Assembly: GCF_000006565.2 (NCBI RefSeq)
Contig: NC_031475.1
Coordinates: 3,497,189-3,561,188, forward strand
Direction: 5' to 3'
DNA length: 64,000 nucleotides
DNA from: Toxoplasma gondii ME49
Taxonomy: Eukaryota > Apicomplexa > Conoidasida > Eucoccidiorida > Sarcocystidae
A program made the translations under genes and the position numbers. Position 1 is the first letter of the stretch. Each line of letters starts with the position of its first letter. Below, piece after piece: positions 1 through 13,700 of this stretch. The notes beneath the pieces were generated by a model, which searched no databases, had not been told where the DNA came from, and saw nothing but the letters and a program-made list of their open reading frames with translations.

Positions 1-149
1 GCAGGACACAAAACAGATCAAAATACCGGCCGTTGTCTATCGACTGAACAGACAAATCATCAAGCCGGTCCTTCAGTCAGCTTTCTGAGATCGGCACGCA
101 CATAGTCATAGGTATCTACTGCACCATTCGGGTCCTCACGGATTCTCCC

Positions 150-1522
150 TTAGCGTCGATAACAATTTGAGAGATGTTGAATCGCGCACTTGCCGCATTG
201 TCTCGACTCCTTACTCTCGCTGTCGTAGTCATCGGGAATGCACTTGGAGGCGGCATGTTGCAGCAAAAGTCGTACAAAGTGGCTCTGTCCTTCCTTGAGG
301 GTGGGAAGATGAATGCCGAGCACTAGGAGACGCCCTATACCCACGCACGCTGTAGAAATTCCGACAAATTCCTTCTTGCGTACATGGAAGCTCCAAGAAC
401 ATTTGTGAGTGGAACCCGGGTTAACGATACCGTCGCGGGCAAACATATAAGTGACCTGACGGTTCGCCACAGGCCCTTGGGCAGTGGGTTTTGTCCCAAC
501 AATGTTGGACAGCTCGTTGAACGTTGAATCAACAATACTGCACGACGGAATGTCACTCAATGCGTTTAACGCACCAGTGACCTTCCTCATGAACCTTCGG
601 TGTTCAGACTTGCTTCTGCCGTTGTTATCTTGAACTGTAACGAAGATTGCTTCAACTTCGTCAACATCTGGCCGCTCTGCTCTTCCAGGAATGAAATGAT
701 AAACTATTTCGAATGCGTTCGGTGTTAAAAACTCCGCATTCCTGAAAATGAACAGAGAAGGGTTTGCCGATCGTACAAATCCGTAATACTTTCAATCGCC
801 GTCCAGTCTAAATCGGTGTGCTCGCTTGGCATTTGTACTCTATCCTCTACGTGAAACGCCCCCATGGTTCATCTGCGATGTATCCTCTACTGTACAGCGG
901 ATTAATGCTTGTCCAATTATCATGTACAACGCGGAGGCTCACCACTGGTAAAAGGCCATGCGGACACTCTTATGTGACTTTTGCTGCCGTAGTGCCCTCA
1001 GGTTCTCATGTCGTCTAGCTTTAAACGACTCGACTTGTTGTACGTAGGCGCTGCGAATGCTTCGCAGATCTTCTGTATGGCTTCCGTTATTGGAGTAAAT
1101 TTGTCCTTGGATGTTAGTTCCGCACGACTGCAGCCTGACGGGGTTTCCTGGGAAGAGGTTATACTGCCCTGGCTGTGCGGCCCAGCGTATCAACTCATCT
1201 CGCGAGACGTTCTCAGGAATATCAGTGAGGGGTCCGTCCTGCATGTCACATCCGAACCGCTGAGAATTCGCACTGAGTAGTGTAGGCGAAAGCAGCACCT
1301 TTCTGAGCCGTGGCGCTGACCGGTGGTATTGAGCTGTCAGGCTGGTTCTGACCTAGCTAACTGCCCGATACCGTTCTTAGCAGTCTCAAAAGCAAGCGAT
1401 GCTCTCATTTTGGGAAACTCCCGAGACATAGTGGGCAGTTTTAGAGTAGGTGTAGCCGCCCAACAGCACTCTGCTGCTATGGTCATAGTCCATAGTAGTA
1501 GGCGTCCCCAATACTGAAACAT
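150..1522 (-). CDS. secreted protein of unknown family, 363 aa, three exons
   Basis: Exons on the minus strand are 1522-1353, 1272-943 and 741-150. The phases agree at both junctions (an AG|T serine codon and a TG|G tryptophan codon), and the total is 364 codons with TAA at 152-150. The start is the first ATG. It opens a signal peptide (WGRLLLWTMTIAAECCWAA, about residues 5-23), so the protein probably enters the secretory pathway. The mature part has about nine cysteines, which suggests a disulphide fold, and two N-glycosylation sequons (NVS and NGS). I see no transmembrane anchor or GPI-type hydrophobic tail. I do not recognise the family; it lacks the regular cysteine spacing I would expect of an SRS surface antigen. 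A diverged relative lies at 3595-5123 on the same strand. The exon model is well supported by phase and by the protein-like composition of all three segments. The function is unknown, and further 3' exons beyond the window edge cannot be excluded. Confidence 0.72.
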
Positions 1523-3594
1523 GAATGTGGCATTATGTGCTGTGCCCGACTTGGATTTACTGCCCCTGGATAGAGGGAAATGAAAGAAAGTGGATGATGA
1601 TGTACAGTCATGGTTGACTACGGGGAAAGGCTACCCAGAAAGACGCCCCTGACTGGCTGGGACGCAGTACCATCATGCTGGCAAGGGGCCGCCAAGGTGA
1701 CGCCGACGACTTGAGACTACATTCAGGCATTTACCAAGTTTCGAGCAGCCATCCTTCTGGAAAATGCAGGAGAGGGAAAGGCAGGCAATACTGAGCATCC
1801 GCCTCTTCAATCACGTGGTGGGCTCTACGCGTCGCCGCGTCTGGACCCGGAACGCTAGGAAATGCCACGATGTACACAGAAACTATTCACGATGCACTGC
1901 TGCAATCCCGGCCGAGTTTGTTCATCCAAGGGAGTGCTACAAAGCAAGCAGGATGGGAAACATGCCATGTCATATCTGGATCCACACGAGAACTACACAA
2001 CAGGGTCTCGGATCATCAATGTGGTCGCAGTACGGGTATTCTACCCGTGTGTCAAGAAGTCGTGCCTTTTTGTCTGTCCAGAATGACGCACGGCACGAGA
2101 ACGCTTAGATTTGTGTAGTCGTTTTGAAGCCGAAAGTAGTACCGCGAATGATTGTGGCTGGTCTCGGTGCCACAGGTACATTCACATATGTTCATGATGT
2201 ATCAAAAGATGGCTATGTTTCTTCGAGACAACCACCCACCCCCCCAGCGAGGCTCACGGCTGGTCCGTGACGGGACTGTTGCTCACCACTGTGAGACAGC
2301 CAAACGGCAACTCAAGCGAAAACAGGCGGTTACTAAATGGAGAGCCAACCCGCTCAAACTTTACGAATACTAGCAAAAGGTTTTGCCTGTCAAGGCAGCC
2401 CGCACGCGGCACCCGGCGGTTCACTGTAGAAAAGTGCCTCTGAAGTCGTATTGTCTACGTGTTACGTAACGGCCAGGTCAATTCGGGCCGTCGTCGTCGG
2501 TGATTCATTTTTCGTTCGTCTGCATGTGAAAAGTTCGGGCAGAGCACATTGCGGTAGCTGTTTGGCCTCTGTGGGACGTCGCAGATACTTTTGGCTTATC
2601 CAAGTGTCGGATCTTTTTTAGCGGTACCGGTGTCTTCCTCACGAGGGAGCGAAGCGTGTGCACCACAGAAGAGAGTCTACATGCACACGTTGCTTATGAA
2701 GTACGAACTGAACCTTACACAATGACCTGGCAGTCTCACAACTACCATGGGGCATGTGGCCTGCTCAATATTCACTCAAGACGAAGCCTGTAGAGCGGCC
2801 GGCCGCAACCCAGTTGATTTTTTTCTATCTCGTCGCGTCGGAAACCGGTGAAAGAGGCCTGGCCTCCCACGGTCCGGCTTTGTGAGTACCGAAAACTCGT
2901 TCAAAAAGAGGCAGGTGGTTGTCGAGACTGTGTGAACTGGTGGTTGAACAGGACAGACTGCGCCAGCGCACTAACTGGCAAGCCTTGCTTCATATTCGGG
3001 AAGTTTTGCCTAGCAAGCACGCGACCTACCGTTACGACGCATCACACTGAACTTCCGGCAATTTAGCACCTGCACGCCAACTGCAAGGCTGCTACCAATA
3101 GTGGCAGGGGCAAGCACAAATAAGGTCGTTACAGCAGCGCGTGCTTAGTCGTACATCCCAGTCCGTCGTTATTGGATTCACAGCGCGAGTCAGGGAGGTG
3201 CGACGAGTAACAGCTGACGTGCGGTGCCAAGACATTCAGCGGAACACACCAACATGTAAGCACGTAGCACCAGCAAAGCCCCGAGGTTTGAATCGAAGTC
3301 AATGTTCAGCTTCAGGTAGCAGGCGGTGGGTGCTAGGAGCTGTGAGCCGTCAGAGGTAAGCTGAAAAGGTAAACGGTTTTAGTCCCAACTGTCTGTGTCT
3401 TCTTGAGAGTGCTGCGCGATGTGTTCACTAACAATCTGGTTTACACGATGCTACCAAGAAGCACAGCAGTTTTCTTCGAAACGTACATGAAATACTTGGG
3501 ATGAGGGCGGTTGCCGGCGTACCTACCACGTCTGCCAGAGACATCGAAGTTTCATCCCTGAGTCTCCACGGACGGGGTCCGTAGGTCCCATCAC
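1523..3594. other. intergenic stretch, no gene seen
   Basis: The open frames here are short (at most 114 codons), overlap on both strands and show no family motif or convincing splice pairing. The part next to 1522 should hold the promoter of the minus-strand secreted-protein gene. I see no repeats or RNA genes. Confidence 0.5.
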
Positions 3595-5123
3595 TCATTC
3601 AACAATGGATGCCGCCGCTGCTGAATGCTGCTGCGTATCACTGTAGTCATAGAACGGGCAAGGTGCTGCCCTGGACGGAGGTGGAAAAGCCAGGAGCAGC
3701 GTATACAGCATAACAACATGCTCTGCAGGAAGCCCCACTCCAGATGACTTCAGCGTGAGCTGGTAAAAGTGAACAATGTTTGGGCATTTCGTGTAAGTGT
3801 AGGCTGGGTGTGCTGTATTCGTGTCTTGGTGGGAGCGCGTAAACAAAATCTGATAGCAGGCTTGTTCCTTGCGCGGGCCTGTTTTGTTCATTTGATCCAT
3901 CTATTGCTTCAAGTCAAAAAATGCATCGTGTTGCCACACCAGAGTGCCTCTCCCTCCTTCAACACTTCGTTTGTGATGTGGGACAGCTGCTTTTTCCTGT
4001 AACTGTATGCATCCTGCCGTACCTCCCGTTAGAAGACGTGGCGCGGTCAAGCGATAGCGTTCCCGGGGCCCAACCTTTCCTGAGCTGAAGGAGCACCTGT
4101 TGTATTTTAAATCGATGGCCTTAGCTTGTTCAGACATGTTTTGAGTTGGAGCATCTCAGAGGGAGCGGCACATACGTCCAACAAACTCACCGCCAGCACG
4201 TCGATAGCGAGACACCGTGGCCGCTCATGTGGCTCAACAAAACTGGCCAATATAATCTCAAAGGCACGCATACCCCCCCTCAGATTCTTGATGCGAAGCC
4301 TATCAGACGCCAGCACCCAGTTCTGTCAGTTATGTTCCTGTGCAACACCGGACATTTGCCTGTCCAACGACTGGGAATAAACCAACACTGCTGTTACAGG
4401 TCGACTCACACGTCAAGGACAACTTACGCAAACTGAGTTGCAGCACAGTAAATGTTTTGGTGAACTCTGCATCGAGTCACTATACAGGGCCACTAACACG
4501 GGAGGACAAGAAAAGACGATGATGAACGAATCCTTATGTCAAACGTTTCAACGGGTCATGTTGAGTGAGCGATGGTCGGGGACCTATGCCTGCTGCACAA
4601 TCTGGCTGACGAACCCCCCCTGGAGTGTTGTGCCTTTAGACTCTTAACAAAGTTTCCGTGAATTTAGAAGACTCACCTTGCGAGAGCAGGCCGCGACGGC
4701 GCAGATGGGGCGGATCGTGCAAACATCCTCATAACTGAGGCTTTGGCCAAACATTTTATGGATGAAGAACTCGCAGAGTCAGAAGCTCATCCACTTGTCC
4801 CAATCTAACAAGCCCTCATCCTTTAGCGAGCTTTCTGTCAATGTGGCGTAAAGGCTGACAGACGCTGCCGCAATTATTGAAGCAGCGTACGACAGCCATA
4901 CGTGACTGCTACAGCTGTTTGTGTCCCAAAATACCACCCATGTCGTGTGTGGATCACACAAGGTGAGCCGTTTATGACTAGTGGAAAAAAGGTGCTTGGT
5001 GTTTTCCTGGGGTACTGTGTAAGGGGTGCACTGTTGCTCTGTATGACAGATTGTGAAATTCCGCCTCTCGGCAACTGCAGTGCCCCCAGGCACCATTCTT
5101 TTGACGTAGATGTCATCCTTCAT
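3595..5123 (-). pseudogene. diverged, probably broken relative of the 150-1522 secreted-protein gene
   Basis: Segments on the minus strand resemble the neighbour in the same order. Segment 5123-4779 carries a cysteine pattern with RLTLC, against RLQSC in the neighbour, and ends near a Trp. Segment 4316-4107 has AFEI followed by ...ER...D.LAV, against AFEI...ER...EAIFV in the neighbour. Segment 3900-3595 has CPFYDYS near its end, against CIPDDYDS. A possible splice (donor near 4786, acceptor near 4300) keeps the same two-base phase as the neighbour's second intron. After about residue SI (stop near 4107) the similarity continues in another frame (4137-3901). That frame has a TAG just before the last segment. 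The simplest reading is a decayed duplicate. A multi-exon gene with an additional intron (a GTGAGT donor lies near 4195) is possible. No signal-peptide exon could be fixed; 5905-6372 contains a hydrophobic stretch that might be one. The similarity was judged by eye and is weak. Confidence 0.4.
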
Positions 5124-7787
5124 AAAAAAAACAGGAATCGGACTTCACTGATAGTGCTCCGCGTCTTTTTTCAGGGTTGTCCAACTTTCTATCACCACGG
5201 CGCTTACGCTGAATCAGGAACATGGAAGATGCTCGCGCATGCGCCCGAAGTGCACCCGCTGTAGCTTTAGTCTCTCTTTTCGCTTCGTTTTTCGAGCACC
5301 CGGAGTGGGCATCACTGTCGAGAATATAGCAGCTCTGTAGTGATTTGCCACTGAACGATGCCCGTCTATTCGAATGGAACAGATGGCGTTTCACCATAGT
5401 TTGTTGCCGGCATCGACCGAAAACACCACGAGCACTTGAATTTTTTTTAAAGCAATGCTTGCTGATGAATTCAGATTTAAAGCACACCAATAAAAGACAA
5501 GGTGGGCCCGGAATAAACTTTCAAATATACTGAGTATTCTCGAAACCACGCTACCACATTACAACTTGGATCCGGTAAACCAAGACCTTCGCTCCCAGCG
5601 CGTGAAGCTGGGTATTCTGCTGCCACCGATTACTTCCACAGAGTAACTTGTGTGCTGTGCACAGAGCAACATCCTCTGTCTTCACTTGCATGCATATGCA
5701 TTCGTGGGTATCATTTTGGTTAGGGGACCTGGCAAGCACTGGAGTTTTCTTTATAGCAAAGAAGAGCCCCCCAATTTTCTTCGTGGGCTCGCCGGGCGTC
5801 TCAAAAGCAACCCTTGCCAAGAACGAGGAGGGATGGGAGACTTCACAAAGGGAACACCATCAGACGTTGTTCGGAGTGCTCATAAATTGCCATTAAGTCC
5901 TCATTTAGACGATGCAAGCGGCACTTCTTTTTTCGGTGACCTGTGTGTTGGGGGTGGGCAGTGCCTGCTGATGGAAGAGTAATAGAAAAAGCAGAACTGG
6001 CGAATCTGCGTGACTGAATAATGCGTGATGTCTTGGTCGAGAGGGATTAGCTACGTCAAAGCACTTGCTGTCATCACCATTCTTGTCTGAAATGGCATCT
6101 GGAATGGAACAACTCCCGCATGCCAAAGTGCGGACACAGTGGTAGCCTGCTGGTTTGTGACGTCGTGTCTTACACTGGGAACCACGAGTGGAAGTTTTTG
6201 ATTGCGTGAGAGTAATGCTACGCGCAAAGAGTTCAGAACCATCTCTCGTGTGCCATTCCTCTATCGGAAACGAACGCATTTCCAAACACAACAGAGATTC
6301 CAACATCCCTCGAGACCTGAGGGGACTCAGAAACCGACGGGCACCGAGGCATTGAGCTGGAACACAGGACAAGGTGGTCGTAACAACAGCGTAGGACCTG
6401 CCTAATCACAATGAGCCACCTGTGAGCCTCTCACGAAAGCGGTGGCACAGAATCATCGATCCTTTCTGACACTCGTCTTTCTCTTGGCAGGAAAGCCACT
6501 CACCAGACACCCTCCTTCGAAGCATTGACCTAGAAGGTCGACACCAGACTGACTTTCTCCGTGCATGCCTTTCCGGTTTTGTGCAGAGTCCACATGTGTA
6601 GAACTGGACAAGTTGTCGTGGCCGTACCCCGGTATCATCAGGTCGGCCCGCCTGTCCAGCGTGCGTGGCTCTGCATGCGATCATTCACTTTTTTCATCAG
6701 GCGCATGCGTTGATGAGGCCGCGTTGCCGATTTCCTCGATCAGCAGAGCTAGACCTTCCTCGACCACTTCACCAAACATCGTCTTTCTGTCTTTCTCCCC
6801 TTCCCCCTCATCGAACAGGCGTGCCGTCCCCCTTCGCTGCCAGTCGCCCGCGGTGGCGTCCTGTTCGTTTCGCTGGGGAATGCACTGTATGGCGACGTGC
6901 TGATCACGGACTCCCCGTTCCGATATCGTCTTCTTTTGTCTGCCAACTCTAGGCTGAGGGCTTTTGTTCGTGGATCGACCCTCACTTTTTTTGAGGCGTA
7001 TATCCCTGCGCGTTTGCGTTTTCGGGCTCTCGAGTGGCTGTTTGCCGGGGGAGAACTCCCAAAAGGCGTCGCGTTGAAGGCAGGAATTAATTTTGGGGAC
7101 GCTTGCTGCGGCTCTGTCGCAACTGGCTCCCCTCAGGAAGGTTCGTTCGCTGCATATCCTGTCTTCAAGTTCCTGGAAAGGCTCTGTAGTGTGGTCGCAA
7201 AGCAAGGTCAACAACCCGTTCGGCGCTTTGCTGGGTTCGCTTCTCCGTGTCTCTCGTCGCATCGCCTTCGAGGCGGCAGTGTCTGGTGTCGCCGACAAGA
7301 ACTCGGCGTCTTCACGGGTTTGCTGTTGGGTTGTTTTTTCTTATGAAACACGCCTTTTCACAAGGAGTTAGGCAGAAATTCGTGGAAGGGAAACTGGTAT
7401 GTGTAGCTTCCCTAGGCTTACAGACTGTGAAGCACACCATCAGACTCTCTGCACTTTTGGCGACTGTCTGCTCCGTCACCTTGTTTTTACGTGCTTTCTC
7501 TCGGCAGTGGCTTGTCACCGTTCCGCACCTTTTGCTCTCGACGAACCGCCTTTTTTCACCTTATTTGCGATATCTCTTGTCCGTGATCTGGCCGCTCAAC
7601 GCACACTCGCAGCTCATGGTGAAGCCCTCGACCTTGGGTTTCCCCCGTCCTTGTTCACGTTGATCTGCTGCGGTGGCTGTGCAGACCCACCTGGCTGTTG
7701 TTCCGACTTCTAAGACAGCCGCCCTCGTCGCCGCGAGGCGGGCGTGACCGTTCTGTTTCGGAGCTGTTTCCGTGCCGGGCAGACAAC
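5124..7787. other. intergenic region and RPB2 5' flank
   Basis: There is no convincing gene. The last about 1 kb before 7788 is pyrimidine-rich on the plus strand, as expected for the promoter and 5' untranslated region of RPB2. A 205-codon open frame on the minus strand (7298-6681) lies in this flank. It is Arg/Glu-rich, has no motif and is matched by open frames on the other strand, so I do not call it. Confidence 0.45.
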
Positions 7788-10700
7788 ATGGAAGACCCGT
7801 GGAAGGGAGGAAGCGGCGGCTACGGAGAGCCGTCCTACGGTGCAGAGGGTGTTGGCACACGGCAGGTGTCAGAAGAAACTGGCTCGGGTTTCCACGATCT
7901 GCCAGCTGGCAATGCGGGTTTTGGGAGTGCTTTTTCATCGCGAGACTCAGCGGGTGTATACGCACAAACCCGACAGACTGATGTGTTTTTCCCCGACGAC
8001 GAAGAGGGAGGAGAGCACGGAGACGAAGGCGAGCAGGGCTCTGTGGACCAAGATGCCTGCTGGGCTGTCGTCAGCTCTTTTTTCCACTCACACGGTCTGG
8101 TCAATCAACAGCTGGAGAGTTTCAACGACTTTGTGTCTTACAAAATCCAGGAAATCATCGACGAACACCCCCCAATTGAAATCAGGTACCCATCCATGGC
8201 TGTGTGCCACTTTAATTGGGAAAAGCTTCGTCAGCCGGTGTCGAGTCACCCAAGCGACGGGTGTACAAGCAGCCGGGAGGTCAGGGGCTGCCGGCGCCTG
8301 TCCTCACGCACCTCGACCGGATCTGCGGCATCTCTTTAGTCTTAACAGACGACCCATCTCGCGCGCCTTCGAACTCGTTGAAACAAGAAGTCTACAATAT
8401 AATATGCTGTCTCAGTGTGCTTCGGTCACCGAGCTGCAGCGGCACCTTCGTCGTTTCTACAGGACACGACCGCACTAAGAGAGTCCCCGTGTCTGTGTAT
8501 CAACCGTGAGTTGTGTTTCTTTCTGACGTGCACACAGCCACTTCGCCTCAGTTCCCATGTGGCAGTCTTTACTGGGCTGTGCGAACAAGAAAAAGGCCGT
8601 CGTGGTGCTGCGCATTCGTAGGGAACTTGGTCCTGTGTATCTTGTAACTGGATTTGTGTTCAGCGTCATAGTCTTCTCCGGGGTGTACGTCCGGAGTGTG
8701 CAGTGCTTATACAGCCGCCAAACCTCCAAAGGTTTCCTGGGAGGTGTCTGGGCACCTCCCGACCCGTTTGCCTCCTCGTCACTTTGCCTTCTCTGTTTTC
8801 TTCTGTACTTTAGACCGACTCCGCAGTACCGCCCGGAAGAGGAAGTCGAGAGCAACGTGATCTACAGGCTGAAGATGGACCAGCTTTCTCTGAACCGGCC
8901 GAGCGTCGAAGAGAAGGAAGGAATCTCGAAGCACTTGTGGCCGTACGAAGCCCGAACTCGAAATCTGACCTACTCTAGTCCTCTCTATGTTGACGTGGAG
9001 CAAACGACGTACACTGTCGACCCCGAGACAGGGGCTGAGGTGAGCTTTTTCAGACAGTTAGAGAACTCCAGGAAGCAGGAAACTGCCGCGGGTGCGAGTC
9101 TTCGCACATGCGTTCTTTTTCGTTTGAGCACGTGGACTCGTAGCTAGGGGACGTGGAGAGACAAGTGACAGTGCAGGAAAGACGTGCGTCTTACGATCTC
9201 TATCTGCACTCCATTTTTTCACTGCTGGCGACCTGGGGAGGAGACCACAGCCTTTCTCGGAGTTTCCTCCGCTGCGAAGTTTTCCAGGGATCTTCGTGAC
9301 CAATGGGGATAAGGTAACGCACAGTTCGGGTGCCGCTTGTTCGTTCGTCGCGAGAGCAGCTGTGTGGCTCTTGGGATCTCGGGGGTTTAGGGTCTCCCCA
9401 CTCGCCGAGCTCGTCTCCAGGTGGCGCAGAATTACAGGGGGGGGGGGGGGGAAACAAGGTGGGGGTCGATGTCGGTTCACTTCTGTGGTGTCAAAAGAGC
9501 GCATGTTCTGTCCATCGTTGGAAGGAGGGTCTTAGAGCCATCTTAGGATTCTTCTCGCCCCATCTACTTCCCTTTCCACCTTCGCTCTTCTTTTTTTTGA
9601 TTCCTCAGTGCGACCTTGAAGTTTTCTGCTTACAGCTTGTCCCGATTTGGGGGGTGTCTCGATGCCTGGGCGTGGCGTCTGCGTTGGGTTCAGGAGAGAA
9701 GCCGAGCTCCAGTACCGATCCGTCTGTTTCTTATGGCTTTCTAAAGCACTCCTCCAGCATTCGAGTATCTATCTTCGCTGGAAAACGCTATGCCAAGAAG
9801 GGCTCCAGAAAAAAACTGATTTCCTTTGTTCTATTCATTCATGGCATTCATCTGGTTCGCTTCCGACAATGGTTCTCATCTCAGTGTGGTGCTTCATCGG
9901 ACCGTCCGTCCACCCCAGCGGCGGTCCTCGTATGGCTCCGACGTCGAAAACCGAGTCTCCTTGTCAGAGGCCATTTCCTTGTCGATCAAGACACTGCAGA
10001 AGGTTGAGGAGTCCCATTTACAATGTGCAACAGGGAGTTTTTGCTGGCACTTGATCGGCGCGGCGTGAGTGGTGACTCGAGTTCTCACTTTATAAAGGGG
10101 AGCGCGGTCCTCACCGGAACGCTGTGGTCGGACAGAGTGTTTTTGTTCCGATTCGTTTGAGTGGACTCGAATGCTCGAGAAACGTTTGGAGCCTGTGGAA
10201 GACACAAGTTGACAGCTGGGGAATGTCTGCTTTCTTCAGCGTCTGGTGGACCAGGTGACCTACAGTCGCGTGCTCTTGGGCCGCATTCCGATGATGCTCA
10301 AATCAGCTTATTGCTGGACAAAGGATTTGCCGGAGCACGATCTGGCGGACGTCGGCGAGTGTGCGTACGACCAGGGTGGCTACTTCATCATCAACGGAGG
10401 CGAAAAGGTACCACGCCTTTGAGTTTTCTTCTTTGTGCAAGCACGAGTTTCTTTCGCACACATTCACAGATTTCAGAGCGAAAGTTTCAAATGCTATGGA
10501 AACCTGTTTCAAAACTGTCCCGCGTGACGTGTGTCCGACGGCCGTCGCTCCCGGGGGCTGTGCCGTAAGTGATCTCTGGGCTTCTTAGCGACGTCCGCTT
10601 TCACGCGCGTTCTCTTCTGCAGAGGAGAAGACGATGGATGCAGCGACGAGCGGGAGGTTTCATAGAATGACGTCTTCCCTCATCTTCCAAGGAGGGTGGT

Positions 10701-13700
10701 CGTCTGGGGTTGTCAGGGATTCGGCCTTGTCGCTTTTTCCGAAGTGCATCGGAAAGATGCCGGCTTCGGGTGGCGAGAGCGACTCGCGTAAACCGCGCAG
10801 GCGAAAGAAACGTCGCCTAGGGGTGCAGAGAACGTTTGTAGACATGCATGCAGGCGCATCTGTACGAAGGGTTTTTGAAACCGTGAACACACATGAAAAC
10901 GTGAATCTGGAACACACACTCCACGATCGACAACGGTCGTTTCCACTGTTTCGCGACCTCTGCTTGCAGTCGGCACGTGCGGCTGACCTTCCGGCTCTGT
11001 GTTTCTATTAAACCGTCGTGAGACTCCCGCAAAAGTACCATCTCTCTCTGGCGAGGGGGAGGGAGAGCGTGGACTTCCGGCAGAAGCAGTGCGGGGATCG
11101 AGCCTGGCGTGACAGGTGTAAAGTCGTCGGGAGTTCTTCTCGTCTCCATCTGCTGGGCGCTCTGTCCTCTGCAGACGAGTTGCAGACTGCCTCGGAAGGA
11201 CTTGCGTCCGCATCTCACCTGGCATGCCTTCTTTTGTCTCTGTTATCCGCGACTAGGTTTTGGTGGCGCAGGAGCGCATGGCGTCGAACTTTGTCTACGT
11301 TTTCCAAAAGAAGCAGCCTTCCAAGTTCGGCTGGGTAGCTGAAGTCAGGAGTCAGAAAGAGGGCATGCAAGCTACGAGTGGCTTCGCGGTAAAGAAGCGC
11401 AGTCGCACTGGCGGTGAAGGTCGGAAAGGCGGACGCCCTGGAGGACAAATCGTCGCTGCTCTTCCGTACATCCGAACAGAAATCCCGATTGTCATTCTTT
11501 TTCGAGCTCTTGGGTGAGACTACCCACCGCGTGCTCTGCAGAAGGACGAGATAGAGACGCGAGTCCTTTTTTCCGTGTGGAAAGCGTCTGTCGCGACGCA
11601 GCTGCGCTCTGCAGACACGTAGACACAAGTGATTCGGTGCAGTTGTCGACGACTCTCACAGACTTCATCCTTCATATATATATATATATATATGTATAAG
11701 TGCATATATTTTTATGTGTCTATGTATTTCTTTATTTTTTCGGGTGTGACTCCGCACCCTGGTTGCGTATTTGTGTGTCTTTTCTTCAGATTTCATCTGG
11801 CTCGGTGTCGATCCATGCGAGTCACGCCTCCACGCCATTATCTGTTTGTGTGCGTGTTTCGCGTAGGTGCATTTCGGATCGCGACATTCTTTTGCGTGTG
11901 GCGTACGATCTGAAGGATCCGCAGTTGATTGCGCTGATGAAGCCTTCGCTCGAAGAGGGCTTCGACTACAGTTCGCAGGACGTCTGTTTGGACTTTATCG
12001 GAAAGCGAGGCCCGACGGTTGGCGCGCAGCGCGAAAAGCGAATTCAGTATGCGCGCGAGTTGCTGAGGAAAGAGGTGCTGCCTCACGTGGGCACCGAGGT
12101 CGGCTGCGAGAACAAGAAGGCCTTCTATATCGGCTACATGGTGCACCGGCTGCTTCTCGCCGACCTGGGGCGAATCAACCAAGACGACCGAGACCACTTT
12201 GGAAAGAAGAGACTGGACATGGCAGGTCCCCTCATCGCGGCCAGCTTCGGGACACTCTACCGCAAAATGATCAAAGACGTTCGACGCATTCTACAAAGAC
12301 AGGTGAGGAGGAGAGCGTTTTTAACGAAAACGCGAGACTCTTCGTTATGGAACTGCTGTGCCTCAAAAGGAGAGAGTGCAGCGACTTGCTCATACTTAGC
12401 AAGAAGGAATCCATGATCCAGAGCTGCAGACAGGCCAAAGCGAGTGAACAGAGACGTAGACATCACACGACGGGAACACGCACCAACGGCATCGCCACAA
12501 CTTGGCGCACAGACTCTGTGTCGGAAGAAGGAAATAACTGACAGTTCACCAGTGCAAACCAGGAACGGAAAAGACCGCGTTAGTTCGTGAACCACGACCT
12601 CCGATCTCCCAATGGAGACAGGCCCACAGACGGTATTCCATGTCTTCCGCGTACAAAGGCGGCGCCAGGGAGATAAAGATCATGACGAGAAGTAGGGGTC
12701 ACACGAAGAAGACTTGTGAGCAGCAGAGAGGGAGCTCAAGCGCGGGAAAACGCGACATGGGAACGAAGAACGCAACAAGGCTTCTCTTGTGGGTGTACAT
12801 ACACGGACTGCAAAGCTGCTACTTTTGAATGCAACATGTTTCGTGGGTGGGTCGTTCCTAGCCTATCCTTCGACACACAGGAAAAAAAGAATGCCACACG
12901 TCGACCCGAGAAGAATCCGAGCGTTTGGGCTCGGAGTCTCACAAAGGAGTTGAGAGGGCGTCTTTTGTAGTACCTGTGTGGAGGTGATTCCACTAAGACA
13001 TTCAGCTTATTCCACGTCGGCTCTGGTTTTGGCCTAATCGAAGGATCTGATCGTTATCGCGCGTGTCAACGTATCAACAGAGAAGGAAAACCTCCAATCG
13101 AACAAACGGAAGCACGGGTGCACCTCGACCTAGGAAGGAGACTACGAAGAAGTGAATGTCATGGTATTTGAACACAGTGTGCGTTTATGCGGCTCTCTCG
13201 TGAGTCCTCTGATCTCTCGCCTTTGCGCCCTCAACCACGATGAAGTCTTCAAGATTTCTGTCGTCCCTGTGCTCGCGTTTCAGCCCCCGTGGCTCTCTTT
13301 TTTCTGTCTCTTCGGCTTTTTACTGTTCTTTCCCGCCGTCTCTCTCCCCGTTTTCCCCATGTCTCTGTTTCGTGTCGTTCCCTGCTTTCGCCTTTCTTTT
13401 CTCCCTCCCGAACGCTTCTCAGGTGGACCATGGCAAATCGTTCGACGTGGCAGGCGCCATTCGGAGCGCGTCGCAGATCACCCAGGGACTTCAGTATCAA
13501 ATTGCGACGGGCAACTGGGGAAAGGACAAGGAAGGAAAGATTGTGCGGACCGGAGTGGCGCAAGTGCTGAATCGTTTGACCTTTGCTTCTGCGCTTTCGC
13601 ATTTGAGGCGTCTGAACACTCCGCTCGGACGAGAAGGCAAAATGGCGAAACCGAGACAACTTCACAACACGCACTGGGGGATGATTTGCCCCGCCGAGAC

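Noticed and set aside
4779..5123. SRS-type surface antigen
   Set aside because: The spacing of cysteines and the lack of a hydrophobic GPI tail do not fit. The resemblance is better to the neighbouring secreted protein at 150-1522.
6681..7298. 205-codon minus-strand open frame upstream of RPB2
   Set aside because: It lies in the RPB2 promoter/5' untranslated region. It is low in complexity and Arg/Glu-rich, and the opposite strand is equally open.
10660..11225. Long overlapping frames on both strands within RPB2 intron 3
   Set aside because: They lie between homology-fixed exons 3 and 4 and show no motif of their own.
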